From positions 337,459,841 to 337,523,840 of the forward strand of contig NC_053491.1 in the NCBI RefSeq assembly GCF_905171775.1: a DNA stretch of 64,000 nt, written 5' to 3'. Below the pieces are notes generated by a model. That model worked only from the letters and a program-made list of their open reading frames with translations. It was not told the DNA's origin and searched no databases. This document shows positions 1-10,413 of this stretch, piece after piece (the first letter of the stretch is position 1; every line of letters begins with the position of its first letter). The stretch comes from Rana temporaria (taxonomy: Eukaryota; Chordata; Amphibia; Anura; Ranidae). The position numbers and the translations under genes were made by a program.

Positions 1-219
1 TGGGACGTGTACCACTGCCCCTTGAATTTTCAGGAGGTGAATGTAATCTAGAAGGACCTGTCTCTGTTCCAGTGACCCTGGAAGAAGAGTGGAGATGAAC
101 TTTGGACAGGGAGGACTGGAAAAGGACCATGTGTGTCCTGAGGTCACGGTCTTGATGACCCAAAAGTCCTTGATTGAGGCCGCCCAGACGTGCCGATAAA
201 GGAGTAGACGAGCTCCTAC
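1..219 (-). CDS. DIRS-like retrotransposon ORF2, N-terminal 73 codons (partial)
   Basis: An open frame runs off the left edge of the window with no stop for 73 codons. It overlaps the end of the upstream gag-like ORF in another frame, so the two ORFs are stacked as in DIRS elements. Residues near 20-46 (DFWV..V.SGHTWSF.SPP...FIST) and 57-73 (LLDYIHLL..GAVVHVP) resemble the region just before the reverse transcriptase of DIRS1-type elements. In that family ORF2 encodes reverse transcriptase, RNase H and a tyrosine recombinase. No ATG is seen, so translation may depend on overlap with ORF1. The family assignment is inferred from pattern and from the neighbouring gag-like ORF; the catalytic domains lie outside the window. 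Confidence 0.6.
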
Positions 220-1779
220 CCGATCCGCTTGGGCGGATCGGGTAGGATCCCTTTGTCGCGTCCAGTTGACGCTTGAGTAGTTGGAGTTGGTTTGCGGTAG
301 GAGCCTCTACCTCTGCTCCAATTCCTTCTGTAATTTCCGCCAGGTCTGTAAGCGCGAGCTTCCCTAGCGCGATCCGGGCTGTATCGCCGAAATTGGGGTG
401 TTTTTCTTCCTGTTTGGCGCTTGTCCTGAGGAAGGAAACCCGACTTGCCACCCGTGGCTTTGGAGATGGCATCATCCAGCTTGTTACCAAACAGGGTTGA
501 CCCTTCGAAGGGAATCTTGCACCAGTTCTGCTTCGATGATGGGTCAGCAACCCAGGGGCGTAGCCAGAGGGCCCGTTTTGCGGTCACAGAAGAAAGCATA
601 ATCCTAGCTAACAGGCGGATTAAGTCAACGGAGGCTTCACCCAGGAATGCGACCGCCAGTTTTAGCTCTGCCGTGGCTGAGTTCTTGGCTAGTTCTTCAG
701 AGACGCCTTTGAGGAAAGAATCAACGTTTTCCGTCCAGGCTTCCATGGCCTTTGATAATGCCGCTAAAGCTAGAGCCGGTTTGCACGCTGTGCCCGCTAG
801 GCCATAAATTCTTCTGAGGTCCTGGTCCATTCTTCTGTCCAGGCCATCTTTGAAAGAGACGGAATCAGCAATAGGTAAAGTGACGTGTTTAGCAAGTCTT
901 GTTACTGCCGCATCCACTAGAGGAACATTCTCCAAATGTTTGACCTCCTCCTGTTTGAAGGGATAGAGCTTTGAGGCTTTGTTAGCCATGGAAGATTTCT
1001 TGTCCACCTTGCTCCATTCCTCTTCAAAGATACCCTTCAGTTCAGACAGAAACGGGAACGTAGGGCGTTCTTTTCCCAAGCGTTTAAAATATTTTTTCTG
1101 CTTGGCTGGAGAAGCAGGTTGTTCCTCCCATAAGAGAGCCTCCTTAATCGCTTTGACGAGTGGCGTCACCTGCGCGAAGTCAAATTCTAAGCCTTCTTCA
1201 TCACTCTCTAGGTCACCCTCAGGAAAAGCCGGAGTGGAGGCTTGAGGCCGGGAAGGACCTGGATCCTCTAGGATCTCTAAGTTTGGAGAAACAGACCCGT
1301 CAGTGTTGGTCTGAATCTGCGTGTGGGGCATGTTCTCTCTTAGAGTTCGTTGAACCACACGTTCCACCAGAGACTCGATACGATGACCATCAGTCTCTTT
1401 TTCCCTGACCGCATGGGCGTAGCATCGGTCGCACAATGACTTGCCCTCCGGGACACGAGTGTCACATCCCCAGCAGGCTCTGCGATCAGAGCGACTATCA
1501 TGGCGGTGGGAGCGGTGTCTTGAGGAGGAATGTGATCTTCTCCTCCGGTGGGAAGAAGTAGATGGAGATCTACGCTTGGACCTCGACTTTGAGGAAGAAG
1601 AAGTGCGTTGCGGACTGGCAAGGTCTTCCGGTTCTGGATTGGAAGGGCTAAATAAAAAACATTTAGGGAGGAAACTGTCAACACACATGAAAATGTGACT
1701 AGCAGCCCCAAACCCGAACCCTTTCCCGCACATACCTTGTGCGTGAGGGCTGGCCGCCTGTAGACGGTGACTGGTCCAT
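216..1779 (-). CDS. DIRS-like ORF1 (gag-like, related to LAP2-alpha C-terminal domain), spliced
   Basis: The main exon (1647-216) is a long uninterrupted frame. An Arg/Ser-rich basic segment near the start is followed by a CxxC-x10-CxxC zinc-ribbon-like motif (CWGC...CDRC). The C-terminal half carries the WLRPW.ADPSSKQ.W..IPFEG..LFG signature, then a basic Arg/Gly-rich tail that could bind nucleic acid. As I recall, this signature is shared by DIRS-type gag proteins and the C-terminal domain of vertebrate LAP2-alpha, which is thought to derive from such a gag. The frame has an ATG inside the 1735-1648 segment, but that segment has intron ends. Removing it joins exon 1736 to 1647 through codon AG|C and gives a better in-frame ATG at 1779-1777. 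No stop interrupts the frame, so the copy may be young. ORF2 overlaps its 3' end. It could also be annotated as a host 'LAP2-like' gene, but the adjoining ORF2 argues for an element. Confidence 0.7.
1648..1735 (-). other. 88-nt intron in the DIRS-like ORF1
   Basis: On the minus strand the donor reads AAG|GTATGT at 1736/1735. The acceptor is a T-rich tract ending in TTTAG at 1648. Splicing preserves the downstream gag frame and supplies an ATG 14 codons upstream. The unspliced reading also stays open through the intron, so both products are possible. Confidence 0.6.
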
Positions 1780-2195
1780 AATTCCCGGACCTGCGTGTAA
1801 AAGGTGACACTGATTCGGAACCAAAAAGGAACCTATGGTGCCGAATAATACAAAAAATAAAATGAGTATACTGCCCCTTTAAGAAATTTCTTAACTCATC
1901 TGTGTGTGTTTTTTTTTTTTTTTTTTTTTTTAAATAAATGAACAGAACCAACAAAATAAAGTAAATGCATATAAATAAATTAATTTAGTATTAGAAAATA
2001 ATTAAACAATTAATTGGAATAGACAAGTAGAAAGTGCACAGCAGGAAATGGTAAAATCAATTTAGCCAGAAGCAAAAAAGGATTTCTCACTGACCTGACA
2101 GCTTTAGCAGAGTAGCACAGACGGTCAATCAGCTGCTCGCCTGTAGGGAAACCCAATGAACACAGGCCAGCAGCTGATTTTAAAAGGCCCGCCGG

Positions 2196-2333
2196 TGACG
2201 TCACACGTCCTCCACGTACGCGCCTGCGCAGTGGACCGCGAACCCACGGCGCCTGCGCGGCCGCCGCGGGAACCGACGGACTGCGCATGCGCGACCAAGC
2301 CTCGCTCCGGGAGTGGGTACAGCGCATGCGCGG
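2196..2333 (-). promoter_or_regulatory. GC-rich putative promoter of the DIRS-like element (CRE + four NRF-1-like sites)
   Basis: A palindromic CRE (TGACGTCA) lies at 2196-2203. Four NRF-1-like GCGC(A/C)TGCGC motifs follow at about 2220-2231, 2248-2260, 2282-2293 and 2321-2333. The block is CpG-rich against an AT-rich background and lies about 420-550 bp upstream of the spliced ATG. The stretch 1780-2195 between them reads as 5' UTR and includes a run of about 22 T at 1909-1930. Promoter function is inferred. Confidence 0.45.
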
Positions 2334-2749
2334 GACACAGGCGATGGGGAACCAGGAAGCCACAGGCGTGCTGGAACGCAGAAGCGCTCCAGCCGCCACA
2401 CATGTACAAACAAACAACAAACAACATAGAATAACAAATAGGCGACTGCCATGGAGTAAGATAAAGATGGACCTTGCCAGCCGAATCCAGTCTTCAGCAC
2501 ACGCCACAGCATATAACAAGATATGCTGGGCAAGCTCTCCACCCGCCCATGGCTGGGATCCGAGCTGCACCGCTTAAAGTATGCCCTTTTCCATTCCTTG
2601 AAGAAAATGAATCTGATCCATGGAGGAGGAAAAAAAAGGAACACTGAGTCTATTGGTGAGTTAACTTTTATGGGTATGGGGTCCTATCACATTGGAGAGG
2701 AGGCGGGATTAACCCACACGTAGGCTGCCATGGAGTCAGTCAGGAAATT

Positions 2750-3865
2750 CTAATTTAAGTTACACTGCCTTAAAATTTCTACCTAAGTGCCCGATCCACA
2801 AAGCACTTACCTAGAAATTTCTGGCTGTGTAACTTAAATTCCGCCGGCGCAAGGCGTTCCTCATTTCATGGGGGCGATTCCCATTTAAATGAGGCGCGCT
2901 CCCGCGCTGGCCGTACTGCGCATGCTCGTGACGTCATTTTCCTGACGTGCATAGCGCGAAATTACGTTACGCCGGGCTTTGTGGATTGCGACGGGTCAAT
3001 AAAGTTGCGTCGGGAAAAAAAAAGATACGGCGCAAAAAAAAAATTCAAATTCGAAAAAAAAAACGCGTCGCTAGACAGAAGGGTCTGCTTTTACATGGTG
3101 TACTAACTTTACACCATGTAAAAGCAGCCCTAATTTTGCGTATGCAACTTAATACTTACGGAGAAAAAACGAAGCAGAAAAGCTTTGTGGATCTCCGTAA
3201 GTGCTAATTTGCATACCCGAGGCGGCATTTCGACACAAAATGCCCCCAGCGGCGGATGCGGTACTGCATCCTATGATCCGGCAGTGTAAGTCCCTTACAC
3301 ATGCCGGATCTTCTCCCTAACTATGGGAAACTGATTCTGTGGATCAGTTCCATAGTTAGGACCAGGGATATGACGGCGTAACAGCAGTTACTCCGTCGTA
3401 TCTCTTTTGAGGATTTGGCCCTTAGTTTGCAAACACAAAGATAGGGTACCTTTTACAAAGTGTAAAGTTAGTACACCTTGTAAAAGTATACCCTTCTTTC
3501 CCGCGACGCTGTCAATTTTTTTTTTAATTTTTTTTTTTTCCCGGCGCATCTCTTTTTTCCCCCGACGCAACTTTTTTTACCCGGCGCAATTCACAAAACT
3601 CGGCGCAACGTAACTTCGCGCAAAGCACGTCGGGAAAATCGCGTCGGGAGCATGCGCAGTACGTCCGGCGCGGGAGCGCGCCTAATTTAAATGGGACTCG
3701 CCCCATTAGATTGGGCCCGCCTTGCGCCGGACGGATTTAAGTTACACCGCTGAAAATTTCTAGGTAAGTGCTTTGTGGATCGGGCACTTAGGTAGAGATT
3801 TTGCGGCGGTGTAACTTAAATAGGAAAAGTTAAGTTACGGCCGCTCGTTGTGGATCTGGCCCATA
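2750..3865. mobile_element. Foldback / inverted-repeat non-autonomous DNA transposon
   Basis: The left arm (about 2750-3080) and right arm (about 3480-3850) are mutual inverted repeats. Both contain GATCCACAAAGCACTTACCT-type sequence, TAAGTTACA, GCGCAAGGCG and blocks of CGTCGGG next to A or T runs. A smaller hairpin lies inside at about 3088-3130 (TTTTACATGGTGTA / TACACCATGTAAAA), and another at about 3319-3361. No coding frame of interest is present. A related element with the same GTGGATC/TAAGTTAC style lies at 38388-39125. Confidence 0.65.
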
Positions 3866-4157
3866 GCGTTTATGAGAAAGAGAAAGCACTTTTTTCCAAT
3901 TATTTCATTTGATTAGTTTTCTTCTTAATAATGAATGTCTTTGATCAATTATAGAGTATACAGTAATACGACTAAAATTGATCACCAAGTCACTTTTAAA
4001 TTGGATGAAACAGAAAATGTATGTTATAAAATAATCCAAACTATTATCAAAACTTCAGATCAAATCTAAAAAAAAAGTTTAGAATGATTGATTAGACTGC
4101 TGAAGCTCTAATTAACCTGAAAACTTTTTGTGGCATTATTAATTGCATAAAAGAACC

Positions 4158-4513
4158 TTAAAGGGGTTGTAAAGGTTTGTTTTTTATTCTCCTAAATAGG
4201 TTCCTTTAAGCTAGTGCATTGTTGGTTCACTTACCTTTTCCTTCAATTTCCCTCCTAAATGTTTTTTTCTTTGTCTGAATTTCTCACTTCCTGTTTCTCC
4301 TCAGTAAGGTGTTCAGTAAGCTGTTCTAAATGACTTTCCACCGCTCGGATGATGGTGGAAAGCTTACTGAGGAGAAACAGGAAGTGAGAAATTCAAACAA
4401 AGAAAAAAAACATTTAGAAGGAAAATTGAAGGAAAAGGTAAGTGAACCAACTATGCACTAGCTTAAAGGAACCAATTTAGAAAATAAAAGACGAACCTTT
4501 ACAGCCCCTTTAA
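4158..4513. mobile_element. TTAA-flanked inverted-repeat MITE (piggyBac-like target)
   Basis: It begins TTAAAGGGGTTGTAAAGG and ends with the inverse CCTTTACAGCCCCTTTAA. The arms pair along most of their length. TTAA at both ends suggests piggyBac-type TTAA targeting. Both arms carry a consensus splice donor (AAAG|GTAAGTG at 4438 on +, the mirror at about 4229-4240 on -). Related pieces lie at 45616-45697 and 35690-35735. Confidence 0.7.
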
Positions 4514-4771
4514 ATGAACAAAGACATTGCTTGTTTAATAGGGCCGTGCACAGAGATTAGTTTATTCTTTTGTACAGTTTAACTGCTTGCCGACCAGCCG
4601 CCGCAGTTATACGGAGGCAGGTCGGCTCTGCTGGGCGAGAGCACGTAGTATAACGTCACCCCGCCCAGCAGCCAATAGGGGCGCGCGCCCCCCGCTCGCC
4701 CCCGCCTCCCTTGCGCCTGCCCGGCGGGCGCTATCGCCGCCGGGCACCTGCGATTGCTCGTTACAGAGCGA

Positions 4772-4811
4772 GGACCGGGAGCTGTGTGTGTAAACACACA
4801 GCTCCCGGTCC
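4772..4811. repeat. Perfect 18-bp-arm palindrome inside the TTAACCACTT element
   Basis: Arms GGACCGGGAGCTGTGTGT and the exact complement flank a GTAA centre. Equivalent palindromes with different arm sequence lie at 14249-14284 and 18578-18619. Confidence 0.85.
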
Positions 4812-5389
4812 TGTCAGGGGAGAAATGCCTGACCGTCTGTTCATACAGTGTATGAACAGCGATCAGTCATTTCCCCTAGTGGGTCCACCCCCCCCTACAG
4901 TTAAAACACACCCAGGGAACATACTTAACCCCTTCCCCGCCCCCTAGTGTTAACCCCTTCCCTCCCAGTGGCATTTTTATAGTAATCCAATGCATTTTTA
5001 TAGCACTGATCCCTATGAAAAAGCCAATGGTCCCAAAAATGTGTCAAAAGTGTCCGAAGTGTCCGCCATAATGTCGCAGTACCGGAAAAAATCGCTGATC
5101 GCCGCCATTACTAGTAAAAAAAAATATTAATAAAAATGCCATAAAACTTCCCCCTATTTTGTAAACGCTAATCCAATCAAAAAACGCTTATTGCGATTTT
5201 TTTTAACTAAAATAATGTAGAAGAATACGTATCGGCCTAAACTGAGGAAATTTTTTTTTTTATATATATATATATATTTTTGGGGGATATTTATTATAGC
5301 AAAAAGTAAAAAGTATGATTTTTTTTCAAAATTGTCGCTCTATTTTTGTTTATAGCGCAACAACTAAAAACCGCAGAGGTGATCAAATA

Positions 5390-5853
5390 CAGGCCCTTCG
5401 GAACACGACAGGCAAACCAAACAACTGCTTGGGTCCCCGAGCTGGCCAGGGGCCCCAGCACGGCGGGCCCTTGCCGCACCGCTGTTTTCTCCTGCAGTCC
5501 GGTCGGCCGGCTACCATAACCGCGCGGTACAGGAGATTCAGTTTCCTGTTCCCGGCCGGACTGACAGAAAGTGCACACATTGAGTGTTCACTTCCTTTCA
5601 GTCCGACCCGGGAACAGCAAACTGAATCTCCTGCCGCGCGGACGCCAACATATGCCGGCGTGTGGAATTCAGTCTTGTGAGGCTCTGCGGAGGATAGAGG
5701 TAGAGTGTCTTGTGCGGGGGTATAGCAGTATCCTGGATGGTGGGGAGAGGAGTGCTGCCCATACACGTGTATGCAGGCTAGGCTAGAGATTGTAAAAAAT
5801 CCTAACATTTTTTTTCTATGCTTGGGGCCCCCAAATTCCTTCAAACGGCCCTG
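5390..5853. mobile_element. Non-autonomous hAT element with exact 8-bp TSD
   Basis: The ends CAGGCCC and GGCCCTG form short imperfect terminal inverted repeats. The flanking direct repeat ATCAAATA (5382-5389 and 5854-5861) is identical on both sides, the size expected of hAT. Removing the element rejoins GTGATCAAATACCACC, which is intact in sibling copies of the host element. A long hairpin with an AGGAGATTCAGTTTCCTGTT arm occupies about 5527-5643. Confidence 0.85.
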
Positions 5854-6087
5854 ATCAAATACCACCAAAAGAAAGCTCTATTTGTGGGGAAAAAAAGGAC
5901 GCCAATGTTATTTGGGAGCCACGTCGCACAACCGCGCAATTGTCATTTAAAGCGACGCAGTGCGGAATCGCAAAAAGTGCTCTGGTCTTTGACCAGCAAT
6001 ATGGCCTGGGGGTTAAGTGGTTAAAGGATGCTAGTGAATGTTCGTGATTAACAAAAAACTGATTTGATTTTTATGGTCTCTCTACAG

Positions 6088-6267
6088 GGCTCAAAAAGCC
6101 CAGTCAGTTTACAGTCCAACCACAGGACATCAGATCAAAGGCCTTCATCCAGTCATCATCCTCAAAGCAGACAGCTGGAAGGTGAAGCAACAAAAACTGC
6201 ATCTCCAGTAAGAATGCCTCCACCGTGCAGGCCAGCACCACCTCCTCCACCTCAACAACCTCCAAAG
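6088..6267 (+). CDS. Penultimate coding exon of the proline-rich gene
   Basis: The acceptor is CTCTCTACAG ending at 6087 and the donor is AAAG|GTAAAG after 6267. The exon is 180 nt and leaves phase 0. It ends in the RPAPPPPP proline run. Confidence 0.7.
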
Positions 6268-7736
6268 GTAAAGCTGATCTATAGGACAACTGATCAACTT
6301 GGGTGCATTCAGCCTGCCCATACATGGTTCATATCTTGGCCAGTCCCTGCTGAACCAGCCGAGATTCGAACCGTCTATGGCCAGCTTTTTTGTACCATGA
6401 GCTGTAGATATAGTAGTTATAATTAGCAGGGGTTCCAGGAGACCAGAGAGTTATTTTAAGGGTTTTTCTGTGTTAAAGGATGAGTTTCCACCTCTTGTAA
6501 CATGTTTCAGAATCTGCAGCCTCTCTCCTCCCTGTGACAGAGAGCAGGGTATCCTCTTCCTGCACCCGCTGATAACATTTTAGGAACAGCGCAGAGCCCC
6601 ACACAGCTGAGTCATTCACTTACAGTTTCCTGGTAATGAATGCCTACAAGTACCATCAGCCATGGCAGCTGATGGCTTGTAGTTTTCAATGAACTGCAAG
6701 GGTGCTGGTGAGAGCTCTCCTAGTCCATTGATATTCCTGCTGTTAAGTAACTGCTTGCTCATACGAGGTACGAGAAGACAGCTATGCTGAGAGCATAGGT
6801 GTGCGTACAGGGTGTGTCGGGTGTGCCTGGGCACACCCTAATCACCCTGTGGTGCGCCGATTCCCACTGCTGCTTGGCTGCAGAGAAAGGGACTGGGAAA
6901 TCTCTGTCCTCAGTCCCTTTCTCTGTCTCTAAAATTAGACATCAGGGGTCTGTTTAGACCCCTGATATTTTACCAAAGTCCCCCAATGGAGCCCTGAAAA
7001 AATTGTAACTTTTTTTTTTATAAAAAATTATTGAAAAAAATATTGTAAAAAATACTGACAGCATCCACTGGTCTACTGACACCAACCTTTGCCCTTCTGA
7101 CACTGTCTGTTGCCCTACTGCCCTATATATATTTACACACACGCATGTGTTTTTGAGCTTTGGGGTGCACACCCTAATGCAATAGGCTACACTATGACTG
7201 AGAGTATGCAGGAGTCTGAGATTGCACCCGCGATCTGATTGTGGATGCAATGCCCTGCAGGCTGCTTAGAAAAACGAATAAATGCAAATTTTTTACTTTC
7301 TAAAAGGTCAACTTTGCCTTTAAAAATTATTGAAAAAGGCTATTGTAGGCATAAGGAATACATAGGCACCCTCAAATACAAGGAAAACACAGATATTTCT
7401 CAGGAAGAATTCCAGACAAAGGATGCATTTTTCAGGTTGCCCAAGCACAATTTACATTTCTAGCTGTTCTTTCTTTTCTTTTCTTTTCTTTTCTTTTTTC
7501 CCACTTTTTTTTTTTCTTCTTTTCTTCTAGCTGTTCTTTCTAACATAACAAAATAAAAATCGTTTAGGTCCATGTTAAACTTTTCATAGTAGGGTTATTT
7601 ACATGCAAACCATTTTGTTATGTTATTTATTTTTTGTATTAAAGTTATTAATTTTTTTATATTGCAGGTATTGCAACCTCCCAAAAGAGTGCCACCTCCC
7701 CTTCCTCCAAGTAGGACACGGCAAACTGCCAAGTGA
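6088..7736 (+). CDS. Last two coding exons of a proline-rich protein, possibly ADAM19 cytoplasmic tail (partial)
   Basis: Two exons on the + strand join in phase: 6088-6267 (60 codons) and 7668-7736 (22 codons plus TGA). The encoded tail is polar (Ser/Gln/His) and then strongly proline-rich. It has RPAPPPPPQQPP in the first exon and PPKRVPPPLPPSR in the second; these are class I/II SH3-ligand types (PxxPxR, RxxPxxP). No membrane segment or catalytic domain is in the window, so upstream exons must lie left of it or in unread sequence. ADAM19 is suggested because ADAM cytoplasmic tails carry such SH3 ligands and because ADAM19 is tail-to-tail with NIPAL4 in mammals as I recall. Sequence alone does not prove this; another proline-rich adaptor is possible. 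Confidence 0.55.
6794..7196. mobile_element. hAT-type element in the intron of the proline-rich gene
   Basis: The ends CATAGGTGTGC and GCTACACTATG are imperfect inverted repeats. The flanking 8-mers GCTGAGAG (6786-6793) and ACTGAGAG (7197-7204) match at 7 of 8 positions. The interior repeats GTGTGCC/GGGCACACCC but has no ORF. Confidence 0.65.
7467..7499. repeat. (TTTTC)n microsatellite
   Basis: A pyrimidine-only run of TTTTC units lies in the intron of the proline-rich gene and continues into a T-rich tract to about 7530. Confidence 0.85.
7668..7736 (+). CDS. Terminal coding exon of the proline-rich gene
   Basis: The acceptor TATATTGCAG ends at 7667, after a T-rich tract. 22 codons ending in TGA (7734-7736) encode PPKRVPPPLPPSR and a basic end. 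Phase 0 matches the preceding exon. Confidence 0.7.
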   Translation, partial: VLQPPKRVPPPLPPSRTRQTAK

Positions 7737-8130
7737 CACCTTAGGGCTGATTCCATATCGGGAATTAAACAGGAGAACTCACGTGTCTTGAATGGAAAGT
7801 CTGGACAGATGTGTAACATCAGACATCAATAAATAATGAAGAATTTCCATCCAAGATTTGGACCATCGCCTACACATACTGAAGGCAGCTACGCTGGTCT
7901 TGTGTCAGTGATGTTAATATTGCACTAAATGGTTGTGCTTAGGTAATGTGCACTGAACAAACTATAGACTAGTCAGTGCTGTGAAAATGGCAGGTCAGGA
8001 GATCAAGGTGGATTGTTTAGGTAAATGAATGTCAATTCTGTTTACAGCCGTTTTAGATAGGAAACGATAATATTCTTAATACGGCATAATACAGGCAACC
8101 TAGCAGAGCCATAAGCTGTCAGCAGTTAAA
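7737..8130 (+). other. Probable 3' UTR of the proline-rich gene
   Basis: The sequence is not obviously repetitive. AATAAA occurs at 7828-7833, about 90 nt after the stop. The true 3' end could be further downstream. From about 8130 repeat-like sequence resumes (TTAAAGGGTCAGTCCAGG). Confidence 0.4.
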
Positions 8131-8840
8131 GGGTCAGTCCAGGTAAAACACATATTTCAGGTTTGAGTGGATGCTGGAAAATTAAATCACTTAACAGTTC
8201 CTTACATCTCTGGGATTAAAACTGAACTTAAGGCAGCTATAAAACAAAGCATTGAATGCTGTTATGTATTTATTAAAACAATTATTACATGTATTTTCAA
8301 CAACCAGTATAAATACCCCAATTTTACTTCAAACTCCTGTTGTCCCCTGTACTGCAGCACTCATACTGGGAGAGGGAGGGGCATACTACTTTCACATGAC
8401 CTCATCAGTTTGTTGCTCCGCCCTCACTGTCTAGGCACAGGCTGGAGTTAGGGTGGTGACCTAGCTGTGTTACTCAAATTCAGTAGAGAAAAGTCAGGTC
8501 TGTGCTGTGTGATAAAGCTGTGTACATCTCAGGAATGGATGCAAAGAAATACACGTCCTTTGGCAGGTAATACAGTTCTCTTATATCTATTATAACTGTT
8601 AATGTAGCTGTTTGCCTAGGGTTTAGCTTTAGGATCTCTGTGCTTGAATTTCAAGGGCTGCACATCTTCTTATATAGGCCCTATTAGATAATGGAGGATG
8701 AAAAATTAAATGTGGGAGCACCCTGACTTGAGAGGGACCAGAGCTGAGTCCTATGTCATAGATTGTAGGTAGATGGTATTCATTTCTCTTAAAGCCCAAC
8801 TCCAGACAAATCTTTTTCTTTTAGTTGAGGATAGACATAA

Positions 8841-9995
8841 AGTGGTTGTAAACCTCAGACATGAAATATGAACAACGCATATCCTCCTATAGCAGGCATA
8901 TGCAATTAGCGGACCTCCAGCTGTTGCAAAACTACAAGTCCCATTATGCCTCTGCCTCTGGGTGTCATGCTTGTGGCTGTCAGAGTCTTGCTATGCCTCA
9001 TGGGATTTGTAGTTCTGCAACAGCTGGTGGTCCGCTAATTGCATATCCCTGTCCTCAGGGGAGGGCTGGGCCGGGGGGCAGGGTGGCAATTGCCGCCCTA
9101 ACTTATATTCAAAATTCCCACTACCATTTTATTTTTTATTTTGGTTTTGGAAATCAGGTCGACAACTAGCTGTTGCATTCCAGGAGTTGTAGTCCACGCT
9201 CAAGCTTCCAGTAGGTGGAAAAAAGAGCAGCGCAGAGGGAACAACATCTCCCTGGGACTGGATTCTTGAAAGCAGACAGAGGCAGGGCATGCCAGTGAGC
9301 CGGGACGCAGAGCTACAGGGCTGGGCGCTGGCTGCAACTTGACCCCAGGATCAGGAGCATTACCCCCTCAGGAGGCCGTGGCATGCAAGGACCTGCTGAG
9401 CTGAGATCACTGAGTTGAGAGACCCTGACACCCCTAGCTGACCCCCATCCCCCCCATGTAACCTGACCCAGTGATCAGGTTGCATTGATGGGCACTGGCG
9501 TTGGCTGAACTGATGGGCACTGGTGAGGCTGCATTGAAAAAAAGATGTGCCATAAATGGTGAGCTGATTCAGTGGTTCAATGGGCCACTTGACTGGACTA
9601 TGGCTGCCAGCCCTCTCCTGCCTGTCCTATAGTGTGCACTTGTCTCAATTAGGAGCACTAACTGTCATTTGTGTCTGCTGCCTCTTCCTCTGCACGAGTC
9701 ACTTCTGACAAGTTTTCCGGACACCAAGAGAAAAAAGATGGCGGGAGTAATCTCCAGCTGATTGACAGCCTCAGCTATGTGCTATGTGAAGGGGGTGTGT
9801 CCCTTCTCTCCAATCAGCTGTCAGATCTCTCCTCGCTGAAGTCAGCAGAGTGTAACTTCAGCTTCCCACCCCCTTTTTACTGAACGCTCCGACAAGCTTT
9901 ATAAGTACTTATGTAGGAGGATCTGTTTCATCCCTGTGTATAATCTGAGGGCAGTCACTTTACTGGGTATATGTAAGAACTTAAAACCTCTTTAA
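8841..9995. mobile_element. Composite TTAAAG-type repeat with nested hAT
   Basis: The left side has AAAGTGGTTGTAAACCTC and the right side has a partly inverse TTAAAACCTCTTTAA, as in a worn TTAA-type MITE. The hAT at 8893-9051 sits inside. The middle (about 9060-9890) is GC-richer single-copy-looking sequence whose origin I could not assign. Confidence 0.35.
8893..9051. mobile_element. Short hAT MITE (ACTACAAGTCCCAT family)
   Basis: It starts CAGGCATATGCAATTAGCGG and ends with the inverse CCGCTAATTGCATATCCCTG. ACTACAAGTCCCAT and ATGGGATTTGTAGT are the inner mirrored blocks. The flanking 8-mers TCCTATAG and TCCTCAGG match at 6 of 8 positions. Relatives lie at 38105-38251 and 40550-40697. Confidence 0.75.
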
Positions 9996-10165
9996 GAAGA
10001 AAATAAATACATCTTTAAAACTTTTATTATCATTTATGACCCTTTCATCTCATTTCCTGTCCTGGTGACAGCCAAACAAGAAATAAGAGGCGCAGTTGTC
10101 ACTGGGATGGGAAGATGTTGACTATTTACCCGATAGAGGTTCTTACTCATCCCCATTTTATTTTA

Positions 10166-10413
10166 AGGCTGGGTTCACACCTCCGACAGATGCGGTACGC
10201 AGCAGGGGTCCGGTCCGTCCCTGTTCTCTGTTTCAGGGATGAATTTTTGCCTGAATTTGGCCCTGAAACAAAGCCAAAGAGGCACAGCATTGCTGTGCAA
10301 GCCGCAACGGAGATATGTGAACCAGTTCCCCAGAGAGACGGTCACAATCTCCTGTAATGCTAATTGGATGCGGGGAAAACAGCATCCAATTCACATAGGT
10401 GTGAACCCAGCCT
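10166..10413. mobile_element. MITE with GGCTGGGTTCACACCT terminal repeats
   Basis: AGGCTGGGTTCACACCT at the left is mirrored by AGGTGTGAACCCAGCCT at the right. The interior resembles the copies at 47024-47287 and 60465-60699 (GCAGCAGGGGTCCGG-like, CCTGAATT, GCATCCAATT). No ORF. Confidence 0.7.

Larger units (their letters stand above)
4579..6024. mobile_element. TTAACCACTT-family element (TTAA ends) carrying a hAT insertion
   Basis: The left end is a diverged TTAACTGCTTGCC and the right end is AAGTGGTTAA at 6015-6024. Internal landmarks shared with other copies in the window are GCCGCCATTACTAGTAAAAA, TGCGAT, GTGATCAAATACCACCAAAA and CAAATAGAGC/GCTCTATTTG. A 464-bp hAT element at 5390-5853 interrupts it. 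Other copies lie at 13508-14504, 18424-18976, 33669-34147, 34388-35301 and 59031-59856. No ORF is preserved. Confidence 0.7.

Noticed and set aside
2010..2644. Frames of 100-186 codons on - upstream of the DIRS-like gag
   Set aside because: They cover the CpG-rich promoter-like region and contain no domain; the spliced ATG at 1779 is better supported.
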